Source: an uncultured Desulfosporosinus sp. | GTDB lineage: Bacteria; Bacillota; Desulfitobacteriia; Desulfitobacteriales; Desulfitobacteriaceae | Reading direction: 5' to 3' | Assembly: GCA_927405585.1 (NCBI GenBank) | Contig: CAKMJS010000029.1 | Coordinates: 1-64,000, forward strand | DNA: 64,000 bases | Shown: in pieces, positions 16,471 through 25,484 of the stretch | Layout: every line of letters starts with the position of its first letter | How positions within the stretch are numbered: the first letter of the stretch is position 1 | Translations under genes and position numbers: made by a program | Notes under the pieces: model-generated | What the model was told of the DNA's origin: nothing | The model's input: only the letters and a program-made list of their open reading frames with translations | Database searches by the model: none

Positions 16471-18273
16471 CTACGCTAATAGAGTTTCCAAACGTTCGAC
16501 AAGTTCCGTAAAGACTTGAAGCGCATTACTAACTGGAACAGGGGTCTCCATATCGATACCTGCTTTACGCAACAACTCGATCGGATAATCTGAACTACCA
16601 CTGCTCAAAAATTCTATATATCTAGCCACAGCCGGCTCTCCTTCATCTAAAATTGCCCGAGCTAAGGCTGTCGCAGCAGAAAATCCTGTTGCATATTTAT
16701 AAACATAGAACGCATTATAAAAATGTGGGATACGTGCCCATTCTAACGCAATTTCAGGATCAAGGATCACCGCTGACCCATAATAGACCGAATTTAAATT
16801 ACGGTAGATTTCCGAGAGGGTGTCGACTGTTAAGGCGCCGCCCGCTTCGACAACGGAGTGAATCTTCTTCTCAAATTCAGCAAACATGGTTTGCCTGAAA
16901 ATCGTACCTCGGAACTGCTCAAGATAATGGTTAATCAGATAAGCAAGGGTTTTAGGGTCTTTATTAATTTCCAAGAGATGCTCCATAATCAATGCTTCAT
17001 TCAAGGTTGAAGCAACTTCTGCTACAAAAATTTTGTATCCCGCATAGAGATGGGGTTGTTCACGAGTGGAAAAAAAAGTATGTAACGAGTGTCCCATTTC
17101 ATGAGCGAGGGTAAACATAGAATCGAGAGTGTCTTGATGATTAAGCAAGACATAAGGATGGGAGCGGTAAGTGCCCCAAGAATAAGCTCCACTAGTCTTT
17201 CCTTCATTTTCATAGACATCAATCCATTTCTTCTGGAAGCTTTCCTCAAGGATATTTAGGTAATCTTGTCCCAACGGCTTTAGACCATCAATTAACATGT
17301 CTTTTGCTTCCTCATACGTAATCGTCATCGTCGTTTCTGGAACAATTGGAACATAGATATCGTACATATGTAATTCGTTTAGCTTTAAGGCTTTTTTCCG
17401 AAGTTGGACGTAGCGATGCATTTGAGGCAAAAATTCGTGAACCGTATCAATTAGAGAATCATACACCGCTAAGGGAACACGATCATCATCTAAGGAAGCC
17501 TCAAGTGCCGAGGGATAGTTTCGAGCCTTTGCGAAAAAAACGTTCGCTTTGACACTTGAATTCAACGTGGCTGCCCATGTATTCTTTTGCTTCTCATAGG
17601 TATGATAGAGCGTCTCAAAGGCTGCTTTTCGTACACTTTGTTCATGGCTTTCCATGAATTGAATAAAATTCCCTTTGGTTAACTCTACAGATTGGCCGGA
17701 TTCATCGACAATACTCGGAAATTTCAAATCAGCATTATTTGCCATAGAAAAAATAGCACCTGGAGCTTCTGCTAACTCACCGACTTCTGCCAATAACTTT
17801 TCCTCGACGGAACTAAGAATATGCTCTTTCTTGCGAATAATATCATTAAGGGCGTGGTTATAGATTTCCATTTTATTGGTCTTCGCGCGAAATTCCTTCA
17901 AACGATCTTCAGGCATCGCTAATAATTCCGGGACCACAAAGGACGCAGAGCTGCTCACCTTTACAGCTAAGGCTCCTGCTCGATCTGTCAATGCTTGATA
18001 GGTTGCATTGCGGTTATCCTCATCACGCCGCATACGGGCATAAGTATATACCTCTTCGATTTGTAGACTTAAATCATCCATCCAATCAAAACACTCGATT
18101 AAGGTCTCCGGAGCATCGGCTAGATGTCCCTCATATTTTTTTCCTTCTCCTAAAAGGTTTTCGACTTGTGTGAACGCTTTCTCCCATTGATCATTATCAG
18201 AAAAAATGTCCTCCAAGTGCCACTTGCTAGCCTCTGGAATTTCTGTTCTAGACTTTAGCCGTCCTTGTTCCAC
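16471..18273 (-). CDS. pepF: Oligoendopeptidase F (M3 family)
   Basis: A cytosolic zinc metallopeptidase that cuts short peptides. The 600-residue length is normal for PepF. The zinc motif HEMGH is at residues 391-395, with the distal Glu in FVAEVASTLNEAL about 30 residues on. Conserved GAYSWGTYRSHPYVLLNHQ and GFSAATALARAIL flank it. It starts on GTG with aggaggg 6 bp upstream, and tataat at 18305-18310 on the minus strand may be its -10 box. Confidence 0.92.
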   Translation of the reverse strand: MEQGRLKSRTEIPEASKWHLEDIFSDNDQWEKAFTQVENLLGEGKKYEGHLADAPETLIECFDWMDDLSLQIEEVYTYARMRRDEDNRNATYQALTDRAGALAVKVSSSASFVVPELLAMPEDRLKEFRAKTNKMEIYNHALNDIIRKKEHILSSVEEKLLAEVGELAEAPGAIFSMANNADLKFPSIVDESGQSVELTKGNFIQFMESHEQSVRKAAFETLYHTYEKQKNTWAATLNSSVKANVFFAKARNYPSALEASLDDDRVPLAVYDSLIDTVHEFLPQMHRYVQLRKKALKLNELHMYDIYVPIVPETTMTITYEEAKDMLIDGLKPLGQDYLNILEESFQKKWIDVYENEGKTSGAYSWGTYRSHPYVLLNHQDTLDSMFTLAHEMGHSLHTFFSTREQPHLYAGYKIFVAEVASTLNEALIMEHLLEINKDPKTLAYLINHYLEQFRGTIFRQTMFAEFEKKIHSVVEAGGALTVDTLSEIYRNLNSVYYGSAVILDPEIALEWARIPHFYNAFYVYKYATGFSAATALARAILDEGEPAVARYIEFLSSGSSDYPIELLRKAGIDMETPVPVSNALQVFTELVERLETLLA

Positions 18274-18361
18274 AATTTTCCCTCCTAGAAATATAATCTC
18301 ACTTATTATATACAGACTGAACGGAAATTACCATTTCTCAGGAACTATTGTAGAGAAAAGC

Positions 18362-18394
18362 GAAACAGGCAGCGTACGTTCCACTGCCTGTTTC
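18362..18394. other. Inverted repeat, possible orphan terminator
   Basis: A perfect 11-bp stem (gaaacaggcag / ctgcctgtttc) around an 11-nt loop, in the 283-bp gap between the divergent pepF and hydrogenase genes. No gene ends here on the plus strand. Nothing else is evident in the gap apart from promoter-like AT-rich sequence at 18490-18540. Confidence 0.45.
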
Positions 18395-18556
18395 TTCCAC
18401 CTTATCCACTAATCCCCCGAAAGGTTCCCCAACCTTCCATTTTCAATCTTACTCGAATTAAGCCTTCTTCGCAAGCGGTTACGTATTCATATTAGTTATA
18501 AGTTATTCGTTTCAGTTTATACTAATCTGTAAAGAATTATTCACTAGGGGGAACTA

Positions 18557-19813
18557 ATGAAAACCTACGATGACATCTTCCAACAACTTATTCATGCAGC
18601 CTATCGGGGGAATTTAACTGATACCATTAACAGTCTTCGTAATTCTGGTAAGGCCGACCAAGAAAAACTTGAACTTCTCCTCCATCCTGAAAATCTATCC
18701 CCAGTCGTACATCTAAGTCAAGACGATTGTTCTTGTTCCCCTGCCCCCTCACCTTGCGAGGTTGCTTGCTTATTCTCTGCAATTGAAAAAGATGCCAAAG
18801 GTCACGTCCTTGTTTCTACCGAGGCATGTGTGGGGTGTGCACGTTGCCTTGAAAGTTGTACAAGTGGCCATCTTGTGGATCGCAGAGATTTTGTCCCACT
18901 CTTTGAAGAACTGTCCTCTCGTAAACATCCAGTTTATGCCATGTTAGCCCCTGCTTTCGTTGGTCAGTTTACTTCTGATGTTAGCCCTGGTAAACTACGC
19001 ACTGCCTTTAAAAAAATAGGGTTTTATGGCATGATGGAAGTTGCTCTTGTTGCCGATATCCTTACGTTGAAAGAAGCCTTTGAGTTCGATCGAGCAATTC
19101 AGAACGACCGGGACTTCCTCTTAACGAGTTGTTGTTGTCCGATGTGGGTTGCTATGATCCGTAAAACCTATCACAAGCTCATCCCCCATCTACCAGCCTC
19201 GGTCTCACCTATGGTGGCCTGTGGTCGAATAATTAAGCACCTTCATCCTGAGGCAAAAACTGTCTTTATTGGGCCTTGTATTGCCAAAAAAGTCGAGGCC
19301 AAAGAAGCTGACATTAAGGATGCTGTCGATTATGTTCTCACATTTCAGGAAATCCAAGATATTTTTAAGGCTGCGGAAATATGTCTTCCCACTCTAGAGG
19401 AAGATGAAAGGGATCACTCCTCCCGCGGAGGACGAATCTATGCCCGAACTGGTGGAGTAAGCTCGGCCGTCTCAGATACTCTGGCCAGACTTCGTCCAGA
19501 TCGCACCATACCCTTGCGCTCTGAGCAGGCAAACGGTATCCTTGCCTGCAAAAAAATGCTTAAGGACGTACAAAATGGTGAAATCAGAGCCAACTTCATT
19601 GAAGGAATGGGTTGTGTGGGTGGATGTGTGGGCGGACCCAAATCCTTGATCAAAGGCGACCTAGCAACGGAATATGTGAACGAATATGGTAATGAAGCCC
19701 CTTATGAGACGCCCGCTGATAACCCCTTTGTCCTACAATTACTTGACAGACTTGGATATGCTACGCTCGAAACTCTGCTTTCTCACGAATCCATGTTTAC
19801 TCGTAAATTCTAA
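18557..19813 (+). CDS. [FeFe]-hydrogenase-like protein, group B type
   Basis: A 418-residue protein with an N-terminal 4Fe-4S ferredoxin part (DDCSCSPAPSPCEVACLF, then CVGCARCLESC at residues 91-101) and a C-terminal H-cluster domain. The three H-cluster motifs are present in modified form: TSCCCPMW (190-197), IGPCIAKK (238-245) and EGMGCVGGCVGGP (349-361). The extra Cys in the first motif and GPC in place of MPC are features reported for group B enzymes such as clostridial CpIII. It may oxidise or evolve H2 with ferredoxin. Group B physiology is poorly known, and maturases HydEFG are not in the window. ATG follows taggggg. Confidence 0.82.
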   Translation: MKTYDDIFQQLIHAAYRGNLTDTINSLRNSGKADQEKLELLLHPENLSPVVHLSQDDCSCSPAPSPCEVACLFSAIEKDAKGHVLVSTEACVGCARCLESCTSGHLVDRRDFVPLFEELSSRKHPVYAMLAPAFVGQFTSDVSPGKLRTAFKKIGFYGMMEVALVADILTLKEAFEFDRAIQNDRDFLLTSCCCPMWVAMIRKTYHKLIPHLPASVSPMVACGRIIKHLHPEAKTVFIGPCIAKKVEAKEADIKDAVDYVLTFQEIQDIFKAAEICLPTLEEDERDHSSRGGRIYARTGGVSSAVSDTLARLRPDRTIPLRSEQANGILACKKMLKDVQNGEIRANFIEGMGCVGGCVGGPKSLIKGDLATEYVNEYGNEAPYETPADNPFVLQLLDRLGYATLETLLSHESMFTRKF

Positions 19814-19951
19814 ATTTGCTCCTACTTTAATAACACTTGCCGTCAATGTCTATCTGTATTATGATAGTGTGAATAACTCTAACATGATAGTTAATCATTT
19901 ACATTTCATTTCTATTTTTATTGATATATAAGAGTTGTTAGAATTGCCATG

Positions 19952-19983
19952 AGGGTATCGCAACGAGGTTCTGACTCGTCCCT
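19952..19983 (+). promoter_or_regulatory. T-box-antiterminator-like structure in the pheA leader
   Basis: AGGG (19952-19955), a 7-nt bulge TATCGCA, ACGAG, a 7-nt loop, then CTCGT and CCCT. This copies the geometry of the T-box antiterminator (AGGG, UGGNACC bulge, paired arm, CCCU), but the bulge lacks the UGGN that pairs with the tRNA end. A GTCCC/GGGGC pairing followed by TTTT (up to about 20010) could be the competing terminator. No stem I with an AGUA loop was found in the 140 bp upstream, so it is at best a relic or variant. Confidence 0.3.
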
Positions 19984-20031
19984 TTAGAGTGGATGGGGCA
20001 GACCTTTTCAATTATCGGGAGGAGATTAAGT

Positions 20032-20895
20032 ATGAAGACTATGGGTTATTTAGGACCAAAGGGAAGTTTTTCCGAGGAAGCAATTCATTTATTTTTGGCC
20101 TCTCAGCCTGAATTTAAGGAAACTCCACCAACGCTTATTCCCTTCCCAACAATACCTCGCTTACTTTACGCTTGTAATGATATGGAAATAGACTGGGCCT
20201 TTGTCCCTTTAGAGAATTCTACCGAAGGGCAAGTTGGTGTGACTATGGATACGCTCGGACAGACTGAGCATCTCTTTATCACGCACGAATTTGTCCATCC
20301 GATCGATCAATGTCTTTTGACACTCGAACCAATACCGCTTGCCCAGATAGAAAGAGTTTATTCTCACGAACAGGCGATAGGGCAATGCCGGGATTTTCTC
20401 GAGCAACATCTCCCCCATGCTGAACAAATTACCTGTTTAAGCACCGCTGACGCCGCCCATAGAATATCCTCTATCCGGGAAAACTGGGCAGCCATCGGAC
20501 CCCGACGAGCCGCTTACCTGTATAACCTTCACCTTCTTCAAGAACGTATACAGGATGTCGTTCTAAATGCCACTCGTTTCGTACTTGTTGGTCATGCCCT
20601 CGCAGAAATGTCGGGTGGCGAAGATAAAACATCCCTCCTTGTCATTGCAGATAATACCCCAGGCTCTTTATATCGTATTTTAGGTGAATTTAGTAAACGC
20701 CAAATCAATCTAACTCGGATTGAATCGCGTCCGTCGAAACGGAAACTGGGCGAGTACGTTTTCTTCTTCGATGTAGACGGTTATGTCTTCGCTCCACCCA
20801 TTCAAGATGTCTTATGGGCACTCAAAGCTGCTAAAATCTCTGTAAAACTATTAGGTTCCTATCCCAAAGCACATCCAGATGAAACAATATTTTAA
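20032..20895 (+). CDS. pheA: Prephenate dehydratase
   Basis: Converts prephenate to phenylpyruvate in phenylalanine synthesis. The 287-residue product has the two-lobed PDT domain (GYLGPKGSFSEEAIHLF at the start, FVPLENSTEGQVGVTMD, and the catalytic TRFVLVG around residue 175) and a C-terminal ACT domain (KTSLLVIADNTPGSLYRILGEFSKRQINLTRIESRPSKRKLGEYVFFFD in part) for feedback by phenylalanine. ESRP is the family signature. The start is fixed by gggaggag 6 bp upstream. No chorismate mutase domain is attached. Convergent with thrC. Confidence 0.93.
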   Translation: MKTMGYLGPKGSFSEEAIHLFLASQPEFKETPPTLIPFPTIPRLLYACNDMEIDWAFVPLENSTEGQVGVTMDTLGQTEHLFITHEFVHPIDQCLLTLEPIPLAQIERVYSHEQAIGQCRDFLEQHLPHAEQITCLSTADAAHRISSIRENWAAIGPRRAAYLYNLHLLQERIQDVVLNATRFVLVGHALAEMSGGEDKTSLLVIADNTPGSLYRILGEFSKRQINLTRIESRPSKRKLGEYVFFFDVDGYVFAPPIQDVLWALKAAKISVKLLGSYPKAHPDETIF

Positions 20896-20923
20896 GGAGA
20901 GAGGATAAATCCTCTCTCTTTTT
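20896..20923. terminator. Terminator between pheA and thrC
   Basis: A 10-bp stem (gagagaggat / atcctctctc) directly after the pheA stop, with TTTTT following on the plus strand. Confidence 0.75.
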
Positions 20924-20927
20924 CCAT

Positions 20928-22403
20928 TTAAATAAATATTTTTTTCAGAACTTCAGGGATTTCTTCCGGCTCACACACCTCAACAGTTTTAGTTGGCTTT
21001 TGATCTAACCCTTGTAAACCTAATGGTATGTCCCATCCAGTCAATTTAGTCAGATCCTCCAGAGCAATCCATTCGTCCTTCAAACTCTCATGTTTGGCTT
21101 CTTCTAAAGCTTGTAAAACATTCGAGGAGAATTTAAAGGGACTAGCCGTTGAGGCAATTACAGTGAATGTTTGATCGTTTGTTGTGGAAAGATAATCCTC
21201 GTACACTTTCATACCAACAGCAGTGTGAGGGTCAAAAACATACTGATAGGCTTTATAACTTCTGGATATCGTCTCAAGTGTCTCCTCTTCATCAGACCAT
21301 CCCGCATAGACAGTAGCCTGGCATTGTTTCAGCGTAGCAGGATCAACTTCAAACGTTCCTTGGTTCATTGTGTCATACCAGGTCTGAATCTTCTGCGCAT
21401 CTCGCCCACTCATCTCATAGAGAAAACGCTCGAAATTACTTGATACTAAAATATCCATGGATGGGGAGATCGTTTGAAAGAAAGGTCGCTGGCTCTGATA
21501 TACACCCGTAGTGAAAAAATCGGTTAAAACATTATTTTTATTCGCAGCACTGATCAGGCGACCGATAGGAAGTCCCATTCGTTGAGCATAATAGGCTGCC
21601 AGTAAATTCCCGAAATTACCGGTAGGTACTACCACATTCATAGTACTCCCCGGGGTAACTTTCCCTTGCTCTACCGCTTGTAAATAAGCCCAGTAATAGT
21701 AAACGATCTGGGGCAAAAGCCTTCCCCAGTTGATGGAATTAGCTGAGGAAAAAATTAAACGCTTTTCTTGTAACTGAGCTTTCAAATCATCCATGGCAAA
21801 GACACGCTTGACAGCGGTCTGACATTGATCGAAGTTGCCTTTAACCGCAACTACGTGGGTGTTCTGCCCTTTAGTCGTAGTCATTTGACGTTCTTGGACT
21901 GCACTCACACCACCCTCCGGGTAAAAGACAACGATATTCATACCTACTCTGTCTTTAAACCCTTCCAATGCAGCCTTCCCAGTATCACCTGAGGTTGCCA
22001 CAAGAATCAAGACGTCAGTATCCAGTTCCAACTGATCAAGGCTAACTTTCAACAAGTCGGGCAAGACTTGCAAGGCCATATCTTTAAATGCTGCCGTTGG
22101 CCCGTGCCAAAGCTCCAGTACGCCAAAACCTCCCACTGAAATAAGAGGTGCTGGGTTAAGCCCGTCGAACGTTCCATCCTCATAGATGTTTACAATGTCA
22201 GTGAGAACCTCTTGAGGGAACTCAGGTAAATATGGGGTCATGACCTTTTGAGCAACATCACGATACGTTAATCCTTGAAGGTCCCGCCAATTTAAGGCGG
22301 GAAATGTTGAAGGTACAAAGAGTCCACCACCTGGGACCATACCTAAGGTAATTGCCTGTGATGCCCTTTGTCCAGAAAGATTACCCCGTGTGCTTTCGTA
22401 CAA
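20928..22403 (-). CDS. thrC: Threonine synthase
   Basis: The PLP enzyme that turns O-phosphohomoserine into threonine. The 491 residues and the opening MYESTRGN...LGMVPGGGLFVPSTFP are typical of the longer, E. coli-like class. PLP lysine 107 lies in HGPTAAFKDMA, and a PLP-phosphate loop is seen in VATSGDTGKAALEGF. VPTGNFGNLLAAYYAQRMG is also conserved. It starts on TTG with ggaggg upstream. No thrA or thrB neighbours; it stands alone between pheA and the divergent kinase fusion. Confidence 0.93.
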   Translation of the reverse strand: MYESTRGNLSGQRASQAITLGMVPGGGLFVPSTFPALNWRDLQGLTYRDVAQKVMTPYLPEFPQEVLTDIVNIYEDGTFDGLNPAPLISVGGFGVLELWHGPTAAFKDMALQVLPDLLKVSLDQLELDTDVLILVATSGDTGKAALEGFKDRVGMNIVVFYPEGGVSAVQERQMTTTKGQNTHVVAVKGNFDQCQTAVKRVFAMDDLKAQLQEKRLIFSSANSINWGRLLPQIVYYYWAYLQAVEQGKVTPGSTMNVVVPTGNFGNLLAAYYAQRMGLPIGRLISAANKNNVLTDFFTTGVYQSQRPFFQTISPSMDILVSSNFERFLYEMSGRDAQKIQTWYDTMNQGTFEVDPATLKQCQATVYAGWSDEEETLETISRSYKAYQYVFDPHTAVGMKVYEDYLSTTNDQTFTVIASTASPFKFSSNVLQALEEAKHESLKDEWIALEDLTKLTGWDIPLGLQGLDQKPTKTVEVCEPEEIPEVLKKIFI

Positions 22404-22611
22404 ATTGTTTCCCTCCTTTACTATTAGATTGATTAATTCTTAGAGAATCTATTCGCTGTATATTCGCCAATTGAGACTTATTTCCTTCCTGTAAGGACAA
22501 ATTCCTAGCACGATTTGCAAATTCAGCATAAATTGATCGAGCACTTTAGAGGAAATCTCCTAGTTCTGTTGAATAACTTGTAATCACAAATCATTGAAAG
22601 GGGGACCAGGA

Positions 22612-24000
22612 ATGCCAGATTACGAACTTCGTCGATATCGACAGAGTCTGATTCTTGGACTCATCGGTGTCGTTAAAGAACGATTCCCTGGAGAACAACT
22701 CAAAATTTCTCATTCAATCCTCGACGGTGTCTATTGTGAACTTGTCGGATCAGTGCTTTCGTCGAGGGAAGTCCAGGAAACTGAGGAACATTTACGAAAC
22801 TGGGTTCTTTCTGATCAGCCTATTCCCTATGAGACTGGGAAAGATCATTTATATCATTGCAGTATAAACCAGCAGAAAGTTACCACTATTTACCCACCTT
22901 TAGATCAATCAGGAAGCTTAAAACATTTTAAACTGATTCATTTCCTGCCTGGATTCATCCTACTCTTCCCCAATATCGCTCATCGGGAATCGATTTCCCC
23001 CTTTGTTCCTCCGGAAAAGCTCGCTGCAACCTTCTCTGAAACCCAACGTTGGTTAGAAAACTTACACCTTTCCACCGTTCAAGATGTTAATGCCATTATT
23101 ACTTCAGACTCTTCCCACGACTTAATTTGTTTGGCAGAAGCCCTACATGAAAAGAAAATATCTTCAATTGCAGACCAGATTTTTGAAAAACGCCGCAACG
23201 TTCGAGTTATTCTCATATCCGGACCTACTTCATCCGGTAAAACTACCTTCGCCCAACGATTATCAACCCAACTACGTGTTAATGGTTTACGCCCAATTGC
23301 CCTATCCCTTGATAACTACTTTCTCCCACGAGAAGAGACTCCCCTAGACTCTTGTGGACAATACGATTTTGAATGCCTAGAAGCCCTTGATTTACCTCTA
23401 CTCGATACTCATTTAAAAACTTTGATTAGTGGCTCTGAAGTCGAGACTCCGATCTTTGATTTTGTCTGCGGCGGGCGATGCCCTACCTGTAAACCTATGC
23501 AATTGTGTTCTGACCAGATTCTTGTTGTTGAGGGGATACATGCTCTCAATCCTTGTTTACTACCTTCACTCGATCGAAACCAAATGTTCAAGATTTATGT
23601 AAGCGACCTTTTCCAGCTCAATATTGATAACTATACTAGAGTCCCTACTACAGAAGTCCGACTCATCCGCCGGCTTGTTCGAGACGTTAAATTCCGAGGA
23701 ATTGATCCTGAACGAACACTAGCTCAATGGGCAAGTGTCCGTCGAGGAGAAAATAACAATATCTTTCCCTATCAAGAAGAAGCCGATGTCATGTTTAACT
23801 CCAGTCTATTGTATGAACTCAATGCACTTCGTCCCTTAGCCGAACAATTATTAAGCACTGTCACATCGGAGTCCCCACATTATCAAACGGCCATCCATCT
23901 CTTAACCCTTTTGTCGTTCTTTAACTCCATGGAGAGTTCCACCGTCCCCTTCAATTCTATTTTGCGAGAATTTCTAGGTGGGAGTGCTTATGAAGTATAG
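22612..24000 (+). CDS. Nucleoside kinase: ThrRS-like N-terminal region fused to uridine-kinase-like domain
   Basis: A 462-residue fusion. The N-terminal 180 residues resemble the TGS/second additional domain region of threonyl-tRNA synthetase, including HFLPGFILLFPNIAH, and the C-terminal half is a P-loop phosphoribulokinase/uridine-kinase domain: SGPTSSGKTTFAQRL (Walker A), LSLDNYFLPREETPLD and ILVVEGIHALNP. Such fusions are common in Clostridia and called nucleoside kinases; the substrate is unproven. ATG 22612 is preferred over TTG 22594 for its ggggga site. It diverges from thrC, and a terminator follows. Confidence 0.85.
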   Translation: MPDYELRRYRQSLILGLIGVVKERFPGEQLKISHSILDGVYCELVGSVLSSREVQETEEHLRNWVLSDQPIPYETGKDHLYHCSINQQKVTTIYPPLDQSGSLKHFKLIHFLPGFILLFPNIAHRESISPFVPPEKLAATFSETQRWLENLHLSTVQDVNAIITSDSSHDLICLAEALHEKKISSIADQIFEKRRNVRVILISGPTSSGKTTFAQRLSTQLRVNGLRPIALSLDNYFLPREETPLDSCGQYDFECLEALDLPLLDTHLKTLISGSEVETPIFDFVCGGRCPTCKPMQLCSDQILVVEGIHALNPCLLPSLDRNQMFKIYVSDLFQLNIDNYTRVPTTEVRLIRRLVRDVKFRGIDPERTLAQWASVRRGENNNIFPYQEEADVMFNSSLLYELNALRPLAEQLLSTVTSESPHYQTAIHLLTLLSFFNSMESSTVPFNSILREFLGGSAYEV

Positions 24001-24023
24001 ACTCTCTTTTTACTAATAAACTT

Positions 24024-24071
24024 TAAGAGCTGTAACAGAAACTTTTTTAAGTCTGTCACAGCTCTTTTTTA
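24024..24071 (+). terminator. Rho-independent terminator
   Basis: A 15-bp stem with one mismatch (aagagctgtaacaga / tctgtcacagctctt) followed by TTTTTT. It ends the nucleoside-kinase transcript and may also serve the convergent minus-strand run. Confidence 0.85.
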
Positions 24072-24090
24072 GCTTCTTAAAGTACAACCA

Positions 24091-24276
24091 CTACTTGTCA
24101 CAGGCGAGTTTTCCTGACTTAGAAAAATTTTCCTTAGACATGTCCCGTATAATAATTGTTATATTCTCTGCAGGAGCACCAATAGAGTCCACAATAGCTT
24201 GTGTCACTTTCTCCACGAGTAATCTTTTCTGTTCGAGAGTGCGGCCTTCTAATAACTCAACTTGTACGATTGGCAT
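24091..24276 (-). CDS. 4-oxalocrotonate tautomerase family protein
   Basis: A 61-residue member of the 4-OT family, which uses its N-terminal proline as base after Met removal. It reads MPIVQVELLEGRTLEQKRLL, with the helix LVEKVTQAIVDSIGAPAENITIIIRD and KENFSKSGK. The start at 24276 places Pro at position 2 and has ggaggtga 6 bp upstream. The usual third-residue Arg pair (about R11/R39) is only partly matched, so the reaction is open. Last gene of a minus-strand run with mqnA. Confidence 0.85.
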   Translation of the reverse strand: MPIVQVELLEGRTLEQKRLLVEKVTQAIVDSIGAPAENITIIIRDMSKENFSKSGKLACDK

Positions 24277-24291
24277 TGTATTCACCTCCAT

Positions 24292-24633
24292 TCAGTCTCT
24301 TCGATTGCCTAAATCCTTAGATGTCTCTGTGATGGGGAAGGTCAGCTTACGACGCTCAGCGAGTCGATAAATCATATCTGGTTCCTTAATCAATTGATCC
24401 TTTTGTAGTCGCGGGCATTTCTTTATGGCGTGTTCCAACCGTAGGGCATCACTCCATGACCCGACCTCCCAGGCTTGTGCTAAAGAAACCGGAAGATGCG
24501 AAGCTGTATACTTGGCCTTGTTCCCTTTTGAGGACCCACTGTTATGCTCTCGTTCTCTCCGTACAAGGTCCGTCGTTGCACCCGTATAAATAGAATTATT
24601 ACCACACCTGGCAAGGTACACCCAATAACCCAT
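24292..24633 (-). CDS. GIY-YIG nuclease domain protein (UPF0213/YhbQ type)
   Basis: A 113-residue protein consisting of one GIY-YIG domain: WVYLARCGNNSIYTGATTDLVRREREHN, then KYTASHLPVSLAQAWEVGSWSDALRLEHAIKK with the catalytic-type Glu, and a tail. The YhbQ/YurQ group are small nucleases of uncertain DNA-repair role. It starts 3 bp after the mqnA stop, and its coding end runs into the tautomerase leader, so it is in the same transcript. Confidence 0.85.
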   Translation of the reverse strand: MGYWVYLARCGNNSIYTGATTDLVRREREHNSGSSKGNKAKYTASHLPVSLAQAWEVGSWSDALRLEHAIKKCPRLQKDQLIKEPDMIYRLAERRKLTFPITETSKDLGNRRD

Positions 24634-24636
24634 GCT

Positions 24637-25455
24637 TTACTCCTTCGGCCAAAACTGTAACACAGGACGACTTGACAACAGCTTCTGCTCAAAACACAAA
24701 TCTAAATATTTCCTAAGCCCTACGACAGTCATTTGATCTAAACCATAATTAATCTGGGTAAAATAATTCCTCCAAAATTGGAGCGAGCCTCCAAGCATGG
24801 TCTGGCAAGTATTAACAATACCCTCGATATTACCCAATGCCCTAGTTTTAGAGTCGATTAACATTTGATATACTGTGTATACCTCTTCTTTCCGCTCGGA
24901 AATCAGTTTATTTGGGAATGCCCATACTGCATATGTCATGGATAATCCTGTGAAATTAAACCATTCTTCACCCAGATCATAGATATAACATTGCGGAACT
25001 AGAAGGGCAGCTTGAATGGCTGCATCTCCGATTAGAAGTGCAGCATCTGCCTTTGCTAACATTTCCGGAAGATCCGAACGCATCGTCAAATAACGAGGAG
25101 AAACACCATAGTAATGATGGAGCAGAATTTTGGTCAGATTGACTGACGTTGCAGAAGTGTCAGTCAACGCTATGGTCAAGCCATCCAGATCCTGTAAGGG
25201 AACTTTAGAGAATATCAGAATTGACCCGACCCGCCCCTTGGTGGAGACAGAAAGGTTCGGCAAAATCGAATAATCTTTCCAGTGTTCTCCATAAGAAAAG
25301 GCACTAATTGGGGCCATATCAATTCGGCCATCCGACAACATAGCATTGTGACCGGTGGGTTCCGCAATGATCGACTCCAGCAAGGGATGATCGTTTGGCA
25401 AATAATAAAACATTGGCAACATATTAGTATTCGGGTTATGTCCAATCCGAATCAT
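24637..25455 (-). CDS. mqnA: Chorismate dehydratase of the futalosine pathway
   Basis: Removes water from chorismate to give 3-[(1-carboxyvinyl)oxy]benzoate, the substrate of MqnE. The 272-residue protein has the periplasmic-binding-protein-like fold of the MqnA/MqnD family: RIGHNPNTNMLPMFYYL, SDGRIDMAPISAFSYGEHW, GRVGSILIFSKVPL, LLIGDAAI and a WFNFTGLSMTYAVWAFPN motif. These match MqnA rather than MqnD. The start has ggggg 6 bp upstream. It is downstream of an FAH-family and an MFS gene; the other futalosine genes mqnB, mqnC and mqnD are not in the window. Confidence 0.88.
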   Translation of the reverse strand: MIRIGHNPNTNMLPMFYYLPNDHPLLESIIAEPTGHNAMLSDGRIDMAPISAFSYGEHWKDYSILPNLSVSTKGRVGSILIFSKVPLQDLDGLTIALTDTSATSVNLTKILLHHYYGVSPRYLTMRSDLPEMLAKADAALLIGDAAIQAALLVPQCYIYDLGEEWFNFTGLSMTYAVWAFPNKLISERKEEVYTVYQMLIDSKTRALGNIEGIVNTCQTMLGGSLQFWRNYFTQINYGLDQMTVVGLRKYLDLCFEQKLLSSRPVLQFWPKE

Positions 25456-25484
25456 GCGTGTACCCCCAAAATTTATGCGTGACT

